64,000 nucleotides of DNA from Neobacillus sp. WH10 (GTDB taxonomy: Bacteria; Bacillota; Bacilli; Bacillales; Cytobacillaceae): the NCBI RefSeq assembly GCF_030123405.1, contig NZ_CP126110.1, positions 3,968,001 through 4,032,000 of the forward strand. Direction: 5' to 3'. Below are positions 1 through 8,160 of the stretch, piece by piece. A program made the translations under genes and the position numbers. A model generated the notes under the pieces. It did not search any database. It saw nothing but the letters and a program-made list of their open reading frames with translations, and was not told the DNA's origin. Each line of letters opens with the position of its first letter. Position 1 is the stretch's first letter.

Positions 1-605
1 TCGTTTATCCTTGTGAACGTGGCGCTAAAACTATTTTTTTCTAAAATAGATTTTAAAAACGGAATCGTTGTATAATATTCAGTTTCCAGATCTTTTGCCA
101 GGTTATGAAAGCCGTCATTTTTTGCTTTTACGATCGCATTATAATGATCTTCCTCGGATTCATACATCGTATCCGCAAACACTATTCTACCATCTTTTGA
201 GAGGAGCTTGCCATAGTGAGTAACAGCTTCTGCTTTTTCGTTATCGGTAAGATGATGGAAGGCATACGAACTGACAAATGTATCAATTTTCTTCACTTCT
301 GGAAAATGAAGAAAATCACCATCGAGAATTACCGCATTACCAGCAAGTTTTTGCTCAGCAATTTTCCTCATTGATGGTGATGGCTCTACTCCAGTCACCC
401 TAAGCCCTACAGCCAATAGCTTTTGTGTCAGGTTCCCCGTACCGACACCAAATTCCACTACATGACCAATTGAACGAGCAGCAACAGCATCTAAAATTTG
501 TTCATAATGTGAAAAAACTTCTTTATATTCTAAATCATGACCAACGACTGTATCATCATATGAATCTGCCCATTGCTCAAAAATTTCAAGAAACTCTCTC
601 CCCAT
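1..605 (-). CDS. yrrT: Class I SAM-dependent methyltransferase YrrT, 3' end outside window
   Basis: The reading frame runs off the left edge, so about 201 N-terminal codons are present. The start ATG at 605 follows a GGAGAG site. The protein begins MGREFLEIFEQWADSYDDTV and carries the SAM-binding loop EFGVGTGNL at about residue 49 and the YAFHHL motif at about residue 114, as in B. subtilis YrrT. In B. subtilis this gene heads the yrrT-mtnN-mccA-mccB operon for methionine-to-cysteine conversion; its methyl acceptor is not established. The expected downstream genes would lie outside the window. The first glycine-loop position is GVG where I recall B. subtilis having GPG. Identification is by recalled family sequence and neighbourhood. 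Confidence 0.85.
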   Translation of the reverse strand, partial: MGREFLEIFEQWADSYDDTVVGHDLEYKEVFSHYEQILDAVAARSIGHVVEFGVGTGNLTQKLLAVGLRVTGVEPSPSMRKIAEQKLAGNAVILDGDFLHFPEVKKIDTFVSSYAFHHLTDNEKAEAVTHYGKLLSKDGRIVFADTMYESEEDHYNAIVKAKNDGFHNLAKDLETEYYTTIPFLKSILEKNSFSATFTRIN

Positions 606-754
606 ATTTTCCACTCTCCAAAATAGCATATAATTCCTATGAGTATACTATGAATTGAGTTGAAATTATGTTATCATACTTCTCACATTTATTCAAATGC
701 ATTGCCAGTATGGTAAGAAATAACTAAAATGGATGTATAGAAAGGATGATCTAA

Positions 755-958
755 GTGAATTTTCAGTTTGATTTGATTGAGGATAAAATTGAATTTTTCG
801 AGGCCAATAATCTTAAAACATTGCAAAAAAAGATTGAATCACAGGTTGATGAGAATAGAGCAATCCTACTTGGGGTCCAATCCGTATCCCACCAAATGCA
901 TGTGAACGAAAATGGACAAACATACTTTACGGCGGTTGTTCATTTTAAAAAGAAATAG
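755..958 (+). CDS. yrzA: DUF2536 family protein YrzA
   Basis: Small acidic-to-basic cytosolic protein of 67 residues starting at a GTG codon behind AAAGGAT. It begins MNFQFDLIEDKIEFFEA and ends in a VVHFKKK tail, the pattern I recall for B. subtilis YrzA (DUF2536). It has no membrane segment or cysteine, and its function is unknown. It is the only plus-strand gene in the first 23 kb, divergent from yrrT and convergent with yrrS, and it shares a bidirectional terminator with the latter. Confidence 0.75.
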   Translation: MNFQFDLIEDKIEFFEANNLKTLQKKIESQVDENRAILLGVQSVSHQMHVNENGQTYFTAVVHFKKK

Positions 959-990
959 GATGGTGCCCCTTATTGGCCCATCCTTTTTCC
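957..990. terminator. Bidirectional terminator between yrzA and yrrS
   Basis: AGGATGG pairs with CCATCCT across a 14-nt loop. A T-run follows on the plus side, and A residues precede it that read as T on the minus side, so it can end both convergent genes. Confidence 0.75.
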
Positions 991-991
991 T

Positions 992-1669
992 TTATTTCTC
1001 AAGTTCAGCTAGTTCTTCGACCTTTGTCGGTATCCAGCCTTCACCATCAACCCATTTAATAAAAACTCTATATTTTTGTTGTTTATCATTAGAGTATACT
1101 GTACCGGTTGATGCATTGGAGGTAGACTTATCACTACCTAGCCAATAAACCTTCATATTACTCTGGTCAAGTCCTGTTGCATAGGAGATGGCATTCAGCA
1201 TTTCATCCCAATCAACACCACTATAAGTTGGCGTGTGTTCTCCTGATTGGGTGGTACCAACAGGCTTCCAACTCGGATTCTGGATTGTTTTAAGAACATT
1301 CGAAGAACTGCCCCCGTCTGAAACTACCGCCTGTGATTCATCTGCCTTTTCAGGAGTGGAGGCTTCCTCACTTTCTTGATCATCTTCTTTTGCATTGTCA
1401 GTAGAACGATCATCCTTATCGACCTTTTTATCCACTTTGGCCTTTTTCTCTTTAGTTGCTGTTTCTTTTTGAGTTGTTTCTTTTTGTTCTGTTTTTGGTT
1501 CTTGTTTCTTCGGTGCTGCTTTATCATCACTGCCTGAGGCAAAAATATTATAAGCAACAAAAATAATCAATAGCAGGACAATGACGATTAAACTATTTAA
1601 AACGATATTCGTTTTTTTTCTTTTCGCACGATATCCTGAACGCGAATTAGAATTGAAATCATTACTCAA
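992..1669 (-). CDS. yrrS: YrrS family (DUF1510) membrane-anchored protein
   Basis: 225 residues from a TTG start 6 nt behind GGAGGG. There is a short basic N-terminus, one membrane segment at about residues 22-44, a long Lys/Glu-rich low-complexity linker (about 50-110), and a compact C-terminal domain from about residue 125 with YWLGSDKSTSNASTGTVYS. This is the layout of B. subtilis YrrS (DUF1510), predicted to be extracytoplasmic. It lies 73 nt after pbpI on the same strand, as in B. subtilis, which suggests cotranscription and an envelope role. The biochemical function is unknown. Confidence 0.8.
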   Translation of the reverse strand: MSNDFNSNSRSGYRAKRKKTNIVLNSLIVIVLLLIIFVAYNIFASGSDDKAAPKKQEPKTEQKETTQKETATKEKKAKVDKKVDKDDRSTDNAKEDDQESEEASTPEKADESQAVVSDGGSSSNVLKTIQNPSWKPVGTTQSGEHTPTYSGVDWDEMLNAISYATGLDQSNMKVYWLGSDKSTSNASTGTVYSNDKQQKYRVFIKWVDGEGWIPTKVEELAELEK

Positions 1670-1742
1670 ATTTATCCCTCCGTATAAATAAGGCTCTCAA
1701 TATTTTAACATGATTTAAAGAGAACTTGAAGGGAAAACCATT

Positions 1743-3506
1743 TTACTCCTCATTGCTATGATTTTTTTCATACAACATTTTTACCATATCAGCAAATAAC
1801 AAATTAACCCCACCCTCCGAATCCACCACATCCAAATTCGCGGCTACAAGGACGTATTTTGGATTTTGATAGGGGAAATAACCAGCAAACCATTTATTAT
1901 GCAGTTGCTTCCCATCTTCATATTTTCCTGTTTCGGCAGTCCCTGATTTACCTGCCACCTCATACGGCAAGTCTTTAAACCACCTTCCCGTACCATTAGG
2001 GTTTAATACCACTTCCCGAAGCAGCTTTTGCAGCTTCATCGCAGTGTAAGGAGAAATGGTATCTCCTTTTATACTTTGTTCAGGAAAATCAACCATCGTT
2101 GTTCCGTTTTTATACTCAATTTTTGAAACAGCTCTTACTGCCTCTTTTTTACCGCCTCTAGCAATCGTTGCCATCATATTGGCTACAGCTATAGGGGTGA
2201 CTCGGACTTCATGCTGGCCAATTCCAGACATTGCAGCAAAGTTAGCATCTTTTCTTGCCTCATCAGACAAAAAGACCCTGCCTTTATCTTCATCTGCAAA
2301 TTGTTTGAAGTCACTTGTATGATAAACATCCCCCTTCCATCCTACAGAGCCAGTAAGTGATAATTTAGCCGCATAATCTTCAAGAATATGAGGATTTGTC
2401 TTTTGTAGTTCCTTTGCCAGCTCTCCAAATGTACGATTACAGCTTCTGGAAAAGCTAGTCACAAAATCCAACATTCCATAATTGTACTTAAGTTCCGGTT
2501 TGCCATTAATTTTTTTACTGCAGTCAAAAAAGCGGGTTGGGTCATCAAAATTTTCGTCGATTGCGGCTGCAGCAACAACAGTTTTAAATACGGAGCCGAC
2601 AATCTGCTGCTTCACCATCATATTTGTAATCCCCCCGCCGCTATAGGGGTCCTTTTTATTAATCGATGGCCGTGATACCATCGCGAGCACACTATTGTCC
2701 TCAATATCGAGAAGAACCAGGCCGCCTTTTTTTATTTGATACCGTTCAACAAGACCCTCTGCTTTCTGCTGGAGGTTTTTATCAAGGGTTGTCCGCACAT
2801 TTACAGGATAAAATGGATTTGCGGGATCAACATATTTAACATCGATCCCGAACAGTGGTCCTCCAGAGCCATCTACGTGGTATACAAGCTTTGATTTCCC
2901 TTCAGGGAGAAGGAATTCATCAAAACTTTCCTCAAGCCCTGATACACCAAGCAAGGTCTTCTCCGATAGGTCCTTGTTTGGATAACGGTTCTTTAATTCC
3001 TTTGGATTTTCGCCTGTTAGGCCAATTAACTGTTCCGCTGGTACTTCAGAGCGTTCAAACTTCTTTTCAATTGCAAAAACTCCAGGAATTTTTAAGCCAT
3101 TAATTCTCTCCATTTGGGACGAAGTCAGTTCAACTGGCTGCGGATCACCGAAGGCAAAGGGCTTTTTAGCCCCTTCTACAGCGATTTTCAGCACATCTTC
3201 CGAGATTCCAGAAATCTCAGAAACCTTTTTAGCCTCCCAATCCATCTTTTTTAAAAATGGAAAAAGGACTAGAACAGCAACCTTTTTGTGCGTCAGCATG
3301 ACCCCATTTCGGTCAAGGAAATTGCCTCTGCCATTATCAATCACCAGCTCCTGTGTTCTTTGTTTGACACTTTCCTCAAGTAAATTTACATTATGTTTCG
3401 AAAATGTCTTTGTCTCGATCAGTTGAATTTGCATTAAGCGCACTAGAAGCAACACCAAACTTGTTATACAAATGAAAAGCCATCCAAGTGCCCGTCTTCT
3501 CCACAT
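1743..3506 (-). CDS. pbpI: Class B penicillin-binding protein PbpI (PBP4b)
   Basis: Peptidoglycan D,D-transpeptidase anchored in the membrane. Starting at ATG 3506 (GAGGTG 7 nt upstream) gives 587 residues; an in-frame start 15 codons earlier lacks this site. One membrane segment spans about residues 7-29, followed by a pedestal/dimerisation domain and a C-terminal transpeptidase domain. The active-site serine motif SVFK is at 305-308, SCN at 355-357, and KSGT at 520-523 (the usual KTG box carries Ser). It matches B. subtilis PbpI/YrrR in length and position beside yrrS and greA. Its ribosome binding site is embedded in the terminator hairpin that follows greA. Confidence 0.88.
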   Translation of the reverse strand: MWRRRALGWLFICITSLVLLLVRLMQIQLIETKTFSKHNVNLLEESVKQRTQELVIDNGRGNFLDRNGVMLTHKKVAVLVLFPFLKKMDWEAKKVSEISGISEDVLKIAVEGAKKPFAFGDPQPVELTSSQMERINGLKIPGVFAIEKKFERSEVPAEQLIGLTGENPKELKNRYPNKDLSEKTLLGVSGLEESFDEFLLPEGKSKLVYHVDGSGGPLFGIDVKYVDPANPFYPVNVRTTLDKNLQQKAEGLVERYQIKKGGLVLLDIEDNSVLAMVSRPSINKKDPYSGGGITNMMVKQQIVGSVFKTVVAAAAIDENFDDPTRFFDCSKKINGKPELKYNYGMLDFVTSFSRSCNRTFGELAKELQKTNPHILEDYAAKLSLTGSVGWKGDVYHTSDFKQFADEDKGRVFLSDEARKDANFAAMSGIGQHEVRVTPIAVANMMATIARGGKKEAVRAVSKIEYKNGTTMVDFPEQSIKGDTISPYTAMKLQKLLREVVLNPNGTGRWFKDLPYEVAGKSGTAETGKYEDGKQLHNKWFAGYFPYQNPKYVLVAANLDVVDSEGGVNLLFADMVKMLYEKNHSNEE

Positions 3507-3538
3507 AAAAAACACCTCGTCAAAAGTTTTGACGAGGT
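3507..3538 (-). terminator. greA terminator overlapping the pbpI ribosome binding site
   Basis: ACCTCGTCAA and TTGACGAGGT form a perfect stem (extendable to 12 bp) followed on the minus strand by GTTTTTT and then immediately ATG. The GAGGTG used by pbpI lies in the 3' arm. Confidence 0.8.
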
Positions 3539-3578
3539 TTCTAAATTTCAAACAATTATCTTAAATATATAATTTCAA

Positions 3579-4055
3579 TTATTTGATGCTGACAATACGG
3601 ACGCTCATTTCACCGCCTGGTGTTTGTACAGATACTTGATCGCCAACCTTTTTACCTAAAAGGCTTTTAGCAATTGGCGAGTCGTTCGAAATTTTCCCTT
3701 CAAACGGATCTGCCTCAGCACTACCCACAATAGAATAGGTTTCTTCTTCCCCATCCGGAAGCTCAATAAATGTAACAGACCTGCCTAATGTTACAGAATC
3801 GCCTGCCATTTCTCCTTCAGCAATAATCTTAGCATTGCGAATCATATTTTCTAATGTTGTAATTCGGCCCTCAACAAATGCCTGTTCTTCTTTCGCAGAA
3901 TCGTACTCAGAGTTTTCTGATAAATCACCAAAACTTCTTGCGATTTTAATTCTTTCTACCACTTCTTTACGTTTCACTGATTTTAAATATTCAAGTTCTT
4001 GTTCAAGTTTGTCTTTTCCTGCTTGTGTCATTGGAAATACTTTCTCTGTAGCCAA
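3579..4055 (-). CDS. greA: Transcription elongation factor GreA
   Basis: Rescues backtracked RNA polymerase by stimulating transcript cleavage. I place the start at TTG 4055 (protein MATEKVFPMT, 158 residues), 7 nt after AAGGAG; a GTG three codons earlier overlaps the Shine-Dalgarno itself. The N-terminal coiled coil (about residues 10-75) contains the acidic tip region SFGDLSENSEYDSAKEEQ, and the C-terminal FKBP-like domain ends in RIVSIK. A sigma-A type promoter and a GC-rich hairpin lie upstream, so it is probably transcribed separately from udk as well as by readthrough. Identification is secure by sequence. Confidence 0.97.
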   Translation of the reverse strand: MATEKVFPMTQAGKDKLEQELEYLKSVKRKEVVERIKIARSFGDLSENSEYDSAKEEQAFVEGRITTLENMIRNAKIIAEGEMAGDSVTLGRSVTFIELPDGEEETYSIVGSAEADPFEGKISNDSPIAKSLLGKKVGDQVSVQTPGGEMSVRIVSIK

Positions 4056-4104
4056 AACCTTCACTCCTTCTAGTCTTCACAACCCCCATTAGAATTGTGT
4101 ATGT

Positions 4105-4133
4105 AGTATATGTAGATTGTTTGCCTATGACAA
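4105..4133 (-). promoter_or_regulatory. Sigma-A promoter for greA
   Basis: TTGTCA (4133-4128) and TATACT (4110-4105) are separated by exactly 17 bp on the minus strand, about 50 nt upstream of greA. Confidence 0.65.
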
Positions 4134-4143
4134 ATACATAGGA

Positions 4144-4167
4144 GCGCGTCCTTGTATAAGGGCGCGC
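4144..4167. other. GC-rich hairpin between udk and greA
   Basis: GCGCGTCCTT pairs with AAGGGCGCGC (10 bp, one G-U) around a 4-nt loop. Neither side has a convincing T-run, so it is a weak terminator, a processing site or a leader structure. It lies upstream of the greA promoter. Confidence 0.5.
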
Positions 4168-4207
4168 ACTTTAAATATTTATTAAATCCTTATCTTTTGA
4201 TATTGTG

Positions 4208-4843
4208 TCATAAAAATGACTTTTGTTCAAGAATTGTTTGAATTTTTGTGACCATTATATCAATTGCAACATGGTTATGTCCGCCTTCTGGGATGATGAC
4301 ATCCGCATAACGCTTAGTAGGTTCAATAAACTGATTATGCATTGGGCGAACCACATTTAAATATTGATCAATTACGGAATCAAACGTCCGCCCGCGTTCT
4401 CTAATGTCACGGGTTAAACGGCGGATGATTCTCAAATCTGCATCTGTATCTACGTACAATTTAATGTCCATTAAATTACGCAGACGCTCATCTTCAAGTA
4501 CTAAAATTCCCTCTAATATAATAACATCTTGCGGTTCGACGGGAATAATCTTGTCTGAACGGGTATGGATGGAGTAATCATAAACAGGTTTTTCAATCAC
4601 TTCATAGCGTAACAGCTTTTGGATATGTTCTATAAGTAAATCATTATCAAAGGCAAGTGGGTGATCATAATTTGTTTTTAATCGTTCTTCAAACGGCACA
4701 TTAGTTTGATCCTTATAATAATAATCCTGTTCTAGTACCAAAATGGAATGATCTTTTAAACTTTCATAAATGGCTTTTGTTACACTGGTTTTTCCGGAGC
4801 CAGAGCCGCCGGTTACACCAATAACAACCGGTTTGCGCATCAT
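4208..4843 (-). CDS. udk: Uridine kinase (uridine/cytidine monophosphokinase)
   Basis: Phosphorylates uridine and cytidine to UMP and CMP in pyrimidine salvage. The 211-residue protein has the P-loop GVTGGSGSGKTS at about residues 9-20, the LEQDYYYKD substrate segment at about 37-45, the LEGILVLEDERL Walker-B-like region and the RRLTRDIRERGR lid. The start ATG follows GGAGAAC at good spacing; a second adjacent ATG is equally possible. It sits one base after trhP2 and ends 150 nt before greA, so it is probably the last gene of the tRNA-modification transcript. Length and order match B. subtilis. Confidence 0.95.
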   Translation of the reverse strand: MMRKPVVIGVTGGSGSGKTSVTKAIYESLKDHSILVLEQDYYYKDQTNVPFEERLKTNYDHPLAFDNDLLIEHIQKLLRYEVIEKPVYDYSIHTRSDKIIPVEPQDVIILEGILVLEDERLRNLMDIKLYVDTDADLRIIRRLTRDIRERGRTFDSVIDQYLNVVRPMHNQFIEPTKRYADVIIPEGGHNHVAIDIMVTKIQTILEQKSFL

Positions 4844-4844
4844 A

Positions 4845-6116
4845 CTAGTTCTCCTTTCGCATCATGTTGTTAGGGTATACCGGTTTGTCCAATTTAAATT
4901 GTACAATTTGAAGAGGATGCCTAGCTGCATCCAATTCATTACCTTTATCATCCCAAATTTTATTAACCACATGTGTAAAGTTCTGAATTTCCGGTCCGAA
5001 GAATTCGACTTCGTCCCCTGGTTTAAAATGGTTTCGCTGCTGCAATGTAACCATTTGAGTTTTTTCGTTGTAATCCAGCACAAGACCGACAAACTCAAAC
5101 TTTGTCTTTTTGCTATGATTACCAAACATTTGCTCTTTATACCCCGGCACTCCTTCAAAAAATGCAGGTGCAGTCTCACGGTTAGCGCATTTATCAAGTT
5201 CCTCTAACCATTCACGCTTAATCACAAAATTCTCTGGATCAGCGCAATAAGCGTCAATAACTTTCCGATAAACACTTACGACTGTTGCAATGTAATGAAT
5301 CGATTTCATTCGGCCTTCAATTTTCAAACTGTCAATTCCTAGCTCAATCATTTTTGGAATTGCTTGAATTAAATTAAGATCCTTTGGGCTCATCGCAAAC
5401 GGGTCATCCCCATCTTCAAAAAGAGTTACTTCCTGATTACTGTCCTCGAGTTTGTAAAGATCATAATCCCAGCGGCACGATTGGCAGCAACCACCGCGGT
5501 TAGAATCCCTTGCAGTCATATGGTTGCTCAATGTACAACGTCCGGAGTAAGCAATGCACATTGCTCCATGAATAAAGGTTTCGATCTCAACATCGACCTT
5601 TTCCTTCATTTCTCTAATTTCTTCCGCACTTACCTCACGTGCTAGTACTACCCTTTCTGCCCCTGACTCTTTCCAAAACTGGGCGGCTTTCCAGTTGGAA
5701 AGTGATTGCTGTGTACTAATATGGATTTCAATCTCTGGAGCAAGACGCTGGCATGTTTCAATAATTAGAGGATCGGCGACAATAATCCCTGCAATTCCTG
5801 TTTCCTTTAAGCCAAGTATATATTCCTCTAAACCGTCAATATTTTCGTTATGAGCAAAAATATTTGTAGTTACGTAAATCTTTGCACCAAATTTTTTGGC
5901 GAACTCAACGCCTTCTTTCATTTCTTTAAATGTAAAATTATCCGCGTTTGAACGAAGTCCGTATTCTTGACCACCGATAAACACAGCATCGGCTCCATAT
6001 TGAACTGCAATTTTTAATTTTTCCAGATTGCCTGCTGGAGCAAGGAGTTCCGGCTTCTTCACAATGACACGTTTCCCATCGATCATCTCAGAAATTTTAT
6101 CTATACCTGTATTCAC
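4845..6116 (-). CDS. trhP2: tRNA U34 hydroxylation protein, U32 peptidase family (YrrO)
   Basis: U32-family protein of 423 residues from a GTG start (GGAGGGG, 7 nt). Homologues in E. coli and B. subtilis (TrhP) act with prephenate in forming 5-hydroxyuridine at tRNA wobble position 34. The TIM-barrel N-terminus begins ELLAPAGNLEKL and the C-terminal beta domain ends near QIVQFKLDKPVYPN. A cysteine cluster at C187, C194, C210, C211 and C214 fits an iron-sulfur site. Partner genes trhP1 and trmR lie directly upstream and udk one base downstream. Assignment as P2 rather than P1 rests on gene order and on it being the cysteine-rich paralogue. Confidence 0.85.
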   Translation of the reverse strand: MNTGIDKISEMIDGKRVIVKKPELLAPAGNLEKLKIAVQYGADAVFIGGQEYGLRSNADNFTFKEMKEGVEFAKKFGAKIYVTTNIFAHNENIDGLEEYILGLKETGIAGIIVADPLIIETCQRLAPEIEIHISTQQSLSNWKAAQFWKESGAERVVLAREVSAEEIREMKEKVDVEIETFIHGAMCIAYSGRCTLSNHMTARDSNRGGCCQSCRWDYDLYKLEDSNQEVTLFEDGDDPFAMSPKDLNLIQAIPKMIELGIDSLKIEGRMKSIHYIATVVSVYRKVIDAYCADPENFVIKREWLEELDKCANRETAPAFFEGVPGYKEQMFGNHSKKTKFEFVGLVLDYNEKTQMVTLQQRNHFKPGDEVEFFGPEIQNFTHVVNKIWDDKGNELDAARHPLQIVQFKLDKPVYPNNMMRKEN

Positions 6117-6141
6117 GATTGAACCCCTCCTATAATAAATG

Positions 6142-6206
6142 TTTAGCTGCAGCGCATAGAGGCTCGGGAACTTAAGCCCCTGAGCAAGGCGCTTTCGCTT
6201 TTTAAG
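6142..6206 (+). repeat. Dispersed repeat family III, copy between trhP1 and trhP2
   Basis: Carries the core AGCTGCAGCGC followed by GGCTCGGG, and later CAAGGCGCTTTCGC. GCGC...GGCTC and GAGC...GCGC allow a long-range stem. Related sequence occurs at 10778-10978, 8074-8101 and 40590-40617. Confidence 0.6.
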
Positions 6207-7136
6207 TTAATAAACTGTCTCTTTGAAAAAGAATCCTGTATCTAACGAACGATTCTCTGGTTGAATTTTCTCGATTTCCGCAAGCAGCTCGTCCTTTTTG
6301 TCATCATAAGCCTCTGGATCTTCGAAAAATAAATCAATTGCTTCACGATAAATTCTTGTCACAGCCAGAATATATTCCGGGCTCTTTAAGATTCCATCAA
6401 TTTTAAAAGAATCAACACCGGCTTCTAGCATTTCTTGCAGCTCATCAATGATACAAATATCATTTGGACTCATGATATGCGTACCGTTCTCATCTTCAAA
6501 GATCGGATATTTATTCTCACGTTCTTTATCGTGCAAAAACATATTTTTTTCCATCTTACGATTTTCAATCTCCATGACTTTCCCTTGGTACTCATAATAG
6601 TTACCAAGGAGAGAGCGTTTAGATTGGAACATACAGCTCATTCCATGAACCTGTACTTCAATTTCCACTTCTGCATTTTCCTTTATTTCGACAATGGCAT
6701 CCATGTTGATTTCACGAGCTAGAACCGCCCTTTTCGCACCTTTTCTGCCCCAATAATTACACGTATACCAATTCGTGCCAGTTGTCTCTGTACTCCAATG
6801 AAGCTTCATTTCTGGTGCCACTTCTTTTGCAGTCATTAATACAGCTGGGTCACCAAAAATAATTGCATCTGCCTTTGCAGCTGCTGCAAATTGAATATAG
6901 CCAGCAAGTTCGTCTATTTTTTCATTGTGAAAAATGGCATTCATCGCAACATAAACTTTTTTCCCCTTGTTGTGGGCTAGGTCAATCGCTCTTTGAACAT
7001 CCTCACGGTTGAATTCTCCAGCAAGTCGTAATCCATATCGCTGCTCACCGACAACAAAGGCATCTGCCCCTGCTTCTGCTAGTGGCAAAATATCGTCGAC
7101 TGTTAATGGAGTGACAAGTAATTCTGTTTTCTTCAT
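6207..7136 (-). CDS. trhP1: tRNA U34 hydroxylation protein, U32 peptidase family (YrrN)
   Basis: U32-family paralogue of 309 residues, shorter than trhP2 because it lacks the C-terminal beta domain. It begins MKKTELLVTPLTVDDILPLA and keeps the barrel signature GADAFVVGEQRYGLR. It retains only one of the cluster cysteines (C168, in HGMSCMF), so it probably does not build its own iron-sulfur site and acts as a partner of trhP2; pairing of the two is reported in B. subtilis. Its start overlaps the trmR stop by 4 nt, showing translational coupling. Membership of the family is clear; the subunit role is inference. Confidence 0.85.
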   Translation of the reverse strand: MKKTELLVTPLTVDDILPLAEAGADAFVVGEQRYGLRLAGEFNREDVQRAIDLAHNKGKKVYVAMNAIFHNEKIDELAGYIQFAAAAKADAIIFGDPAVLMTAKEVAPEMKLHWSTETTGTNWYTCNYWGRKGAKRAVLAREINMDAIVEIKENAEVEIEVQVHGMSCMFQSKRSLLGNYYEYQGKVMEIENRKMEKNMFLHDKERENKYPIFEDENGTHIMSPNDICIIDELQEMLEAGVDSFKIDGILKSPEYILAVTRIYREAIDLFFEDPEAYDDKKDELLAEIEKIQPENRSLDTGFFFKETVY

Positions 7137-7783
7137 TTTCTCCCACCTCTTCTTTTGCTAATTGCGACCCCATCCCCAACAGGCAGAATCACGGTGTGAT
7201 AATCCGGATGATTCATTAACCAATGGTTAAATTCATCAATTTTCTTTACAAGATTACGAGTTCTTTTTGATTCAATCTCTTGTTCAGCAACAAGACCTTT
7301 AAACAGCACATTATCCGTAATAATCATTCCATCGTGACTAAGATATTTTTCATATATCTCAAAAAACTTTTTGTATTGTCCTTTAGCAGCATCAATAAAA
7401 ATGGCATCGAATGGAGCCTGTCCCTGAACAAGATCTTCAACCTCCAAGGCATCACCTTCAATTAAGGTAATTTGCTCACCATTCTCAGATCTCTCGATAA
7501 ATTCTTTAGCAACATGAAGCCGTTCCTTATCCCGTTCAATTGTAACAATTTGTGCCTTTGGGAGAGTATTTGCCATTCTTAACGCCGAATAACCAATCGC
7601 TGTTCCCACTTCAAGAATCTGTTTCGAGTGATGAATTCGCAATAATTGCAGCATGGTTTCGATCCCAGCTAGCTCCATAATAGGGACATTATGTTTTTTT
7701 GCATAACTTTCCATTTCAGTAAACAACGGGATGCGTGCTGAAATTAGACCTTCAATATAAAAATGCAGCCTCTCATTCAACAA
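7133..7783 (-). CDS. trmR: tRNA 5-hydroxyuridine methyltransferase TrmR (YrrM)
   Basis: SAM-dependent O-methyltransferase that turns ho5U34 into mo5U34 in tRNAs, completing the pathway whose first step needs the U32-family pair downstream. 216 residues from TTG 7783 behind GAGGTGA. The O-methyltransferase family 3 core is visible: EVGTAIGYSALRMA (about 59-72), the acidic VTIERD strand end, FDAIFIDAAKGQY with metal-binding aspartate, and ITDNVLFKG with the second metal ligand pair. Similar proteins act on catechols, but the operon context makes the tRNA role much more likely. Confidence 0.88.
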   Translation of the reverse strand: MLNERLHFYIEGLISARIPLFTEMESYAKKHNVPIMELAGIETMLQLLRIHHSKQILEVGTAIGYSALRMANTLPKAQIVTIERDKERLHVAKEFIERSENGEQITLIEGDALEVEDLVQGQAPFDAIFIDAAKGQYKKFFEIYEKYLSHDGMIITDNVLFKGLVAEQEIESKRTRNLVKKIDEFNHWLMNHPDYHTVILPVGDGVAISKRRGGRK

Positions 7784-7800
7784 GCTGCCGTCACCTCAAT

Positions 7801-7960
7801 TCTATAAAGTGAAACTTCAATCAGTGGGGGTTTTTCTCATCCCCCACTGATTGTTAGTTGAACCAATCGGGCTTTTACGGGCAGTTGATCCCCTACTTAT
7901 CCTTCTTGTACCTCGAAGTAATGAAGTGGGGATCTTACTGCCCGTTAATGCGGGATAAAA
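7801..7960 (+). repeat. Dispersed repeat family I, copy A (about 160 bp)
   Basis: Best preserved of three same-orientation copies (others at 13998 and 23577). It contains a 13-bp perfect inverted repeat, CAATCAGTGGGGG/CCCCCACTGATTG (7818-7830/7841-7853). A second pairing CGGGCAGTTGATCCCC with GGGGATCTTACTGCCCG brackets a 36-nt centre. It ends CGTTAATGCGGGATAAAA. This suggests a mobile or transcribed structured element; no protein is encoded. Confidence 0.8.
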
Positions 7961-7999
7961 GCATTTTTGATAGAAAAGCGAACACATCGTTTAGCAACG

Positions 8000-8101
8000 T
8001 ATGGCCAGAGGGCCAGTCCGACTGAGATAAAGTAATCCGATGTCGACTTATCTTAGGAAGGAGTGATGACCAATAGTCGCTGGGCGCTGCAGCTGGACAA
8101 T
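8000..8101 (+). repeat. Repeat-derived block, family III end
   Basis: The block ends in TAGTCGCTGGGCGCTGCAGC, the reverse complement of the sequence at 40590-40617. Internal AGATAA...TTATCT and GGCC...GGCC suggest local structure. The gap 7784-8327 holds this block, copy A of family I and a separate structured element, and no gene that I can support. Confidence 0.55.
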
Positions 8102-8160
8102 TCTAAAAGTCAAATACTATAAATTATCTACCATCATTATGCTCTTTAGACATGAAAAAA

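Noticed and set aside
4144..4167. Strong GC hairpin as the udk terminator
   Set aside because: Neither strand has a T-run after the stem, so I list it only as a hairpin.
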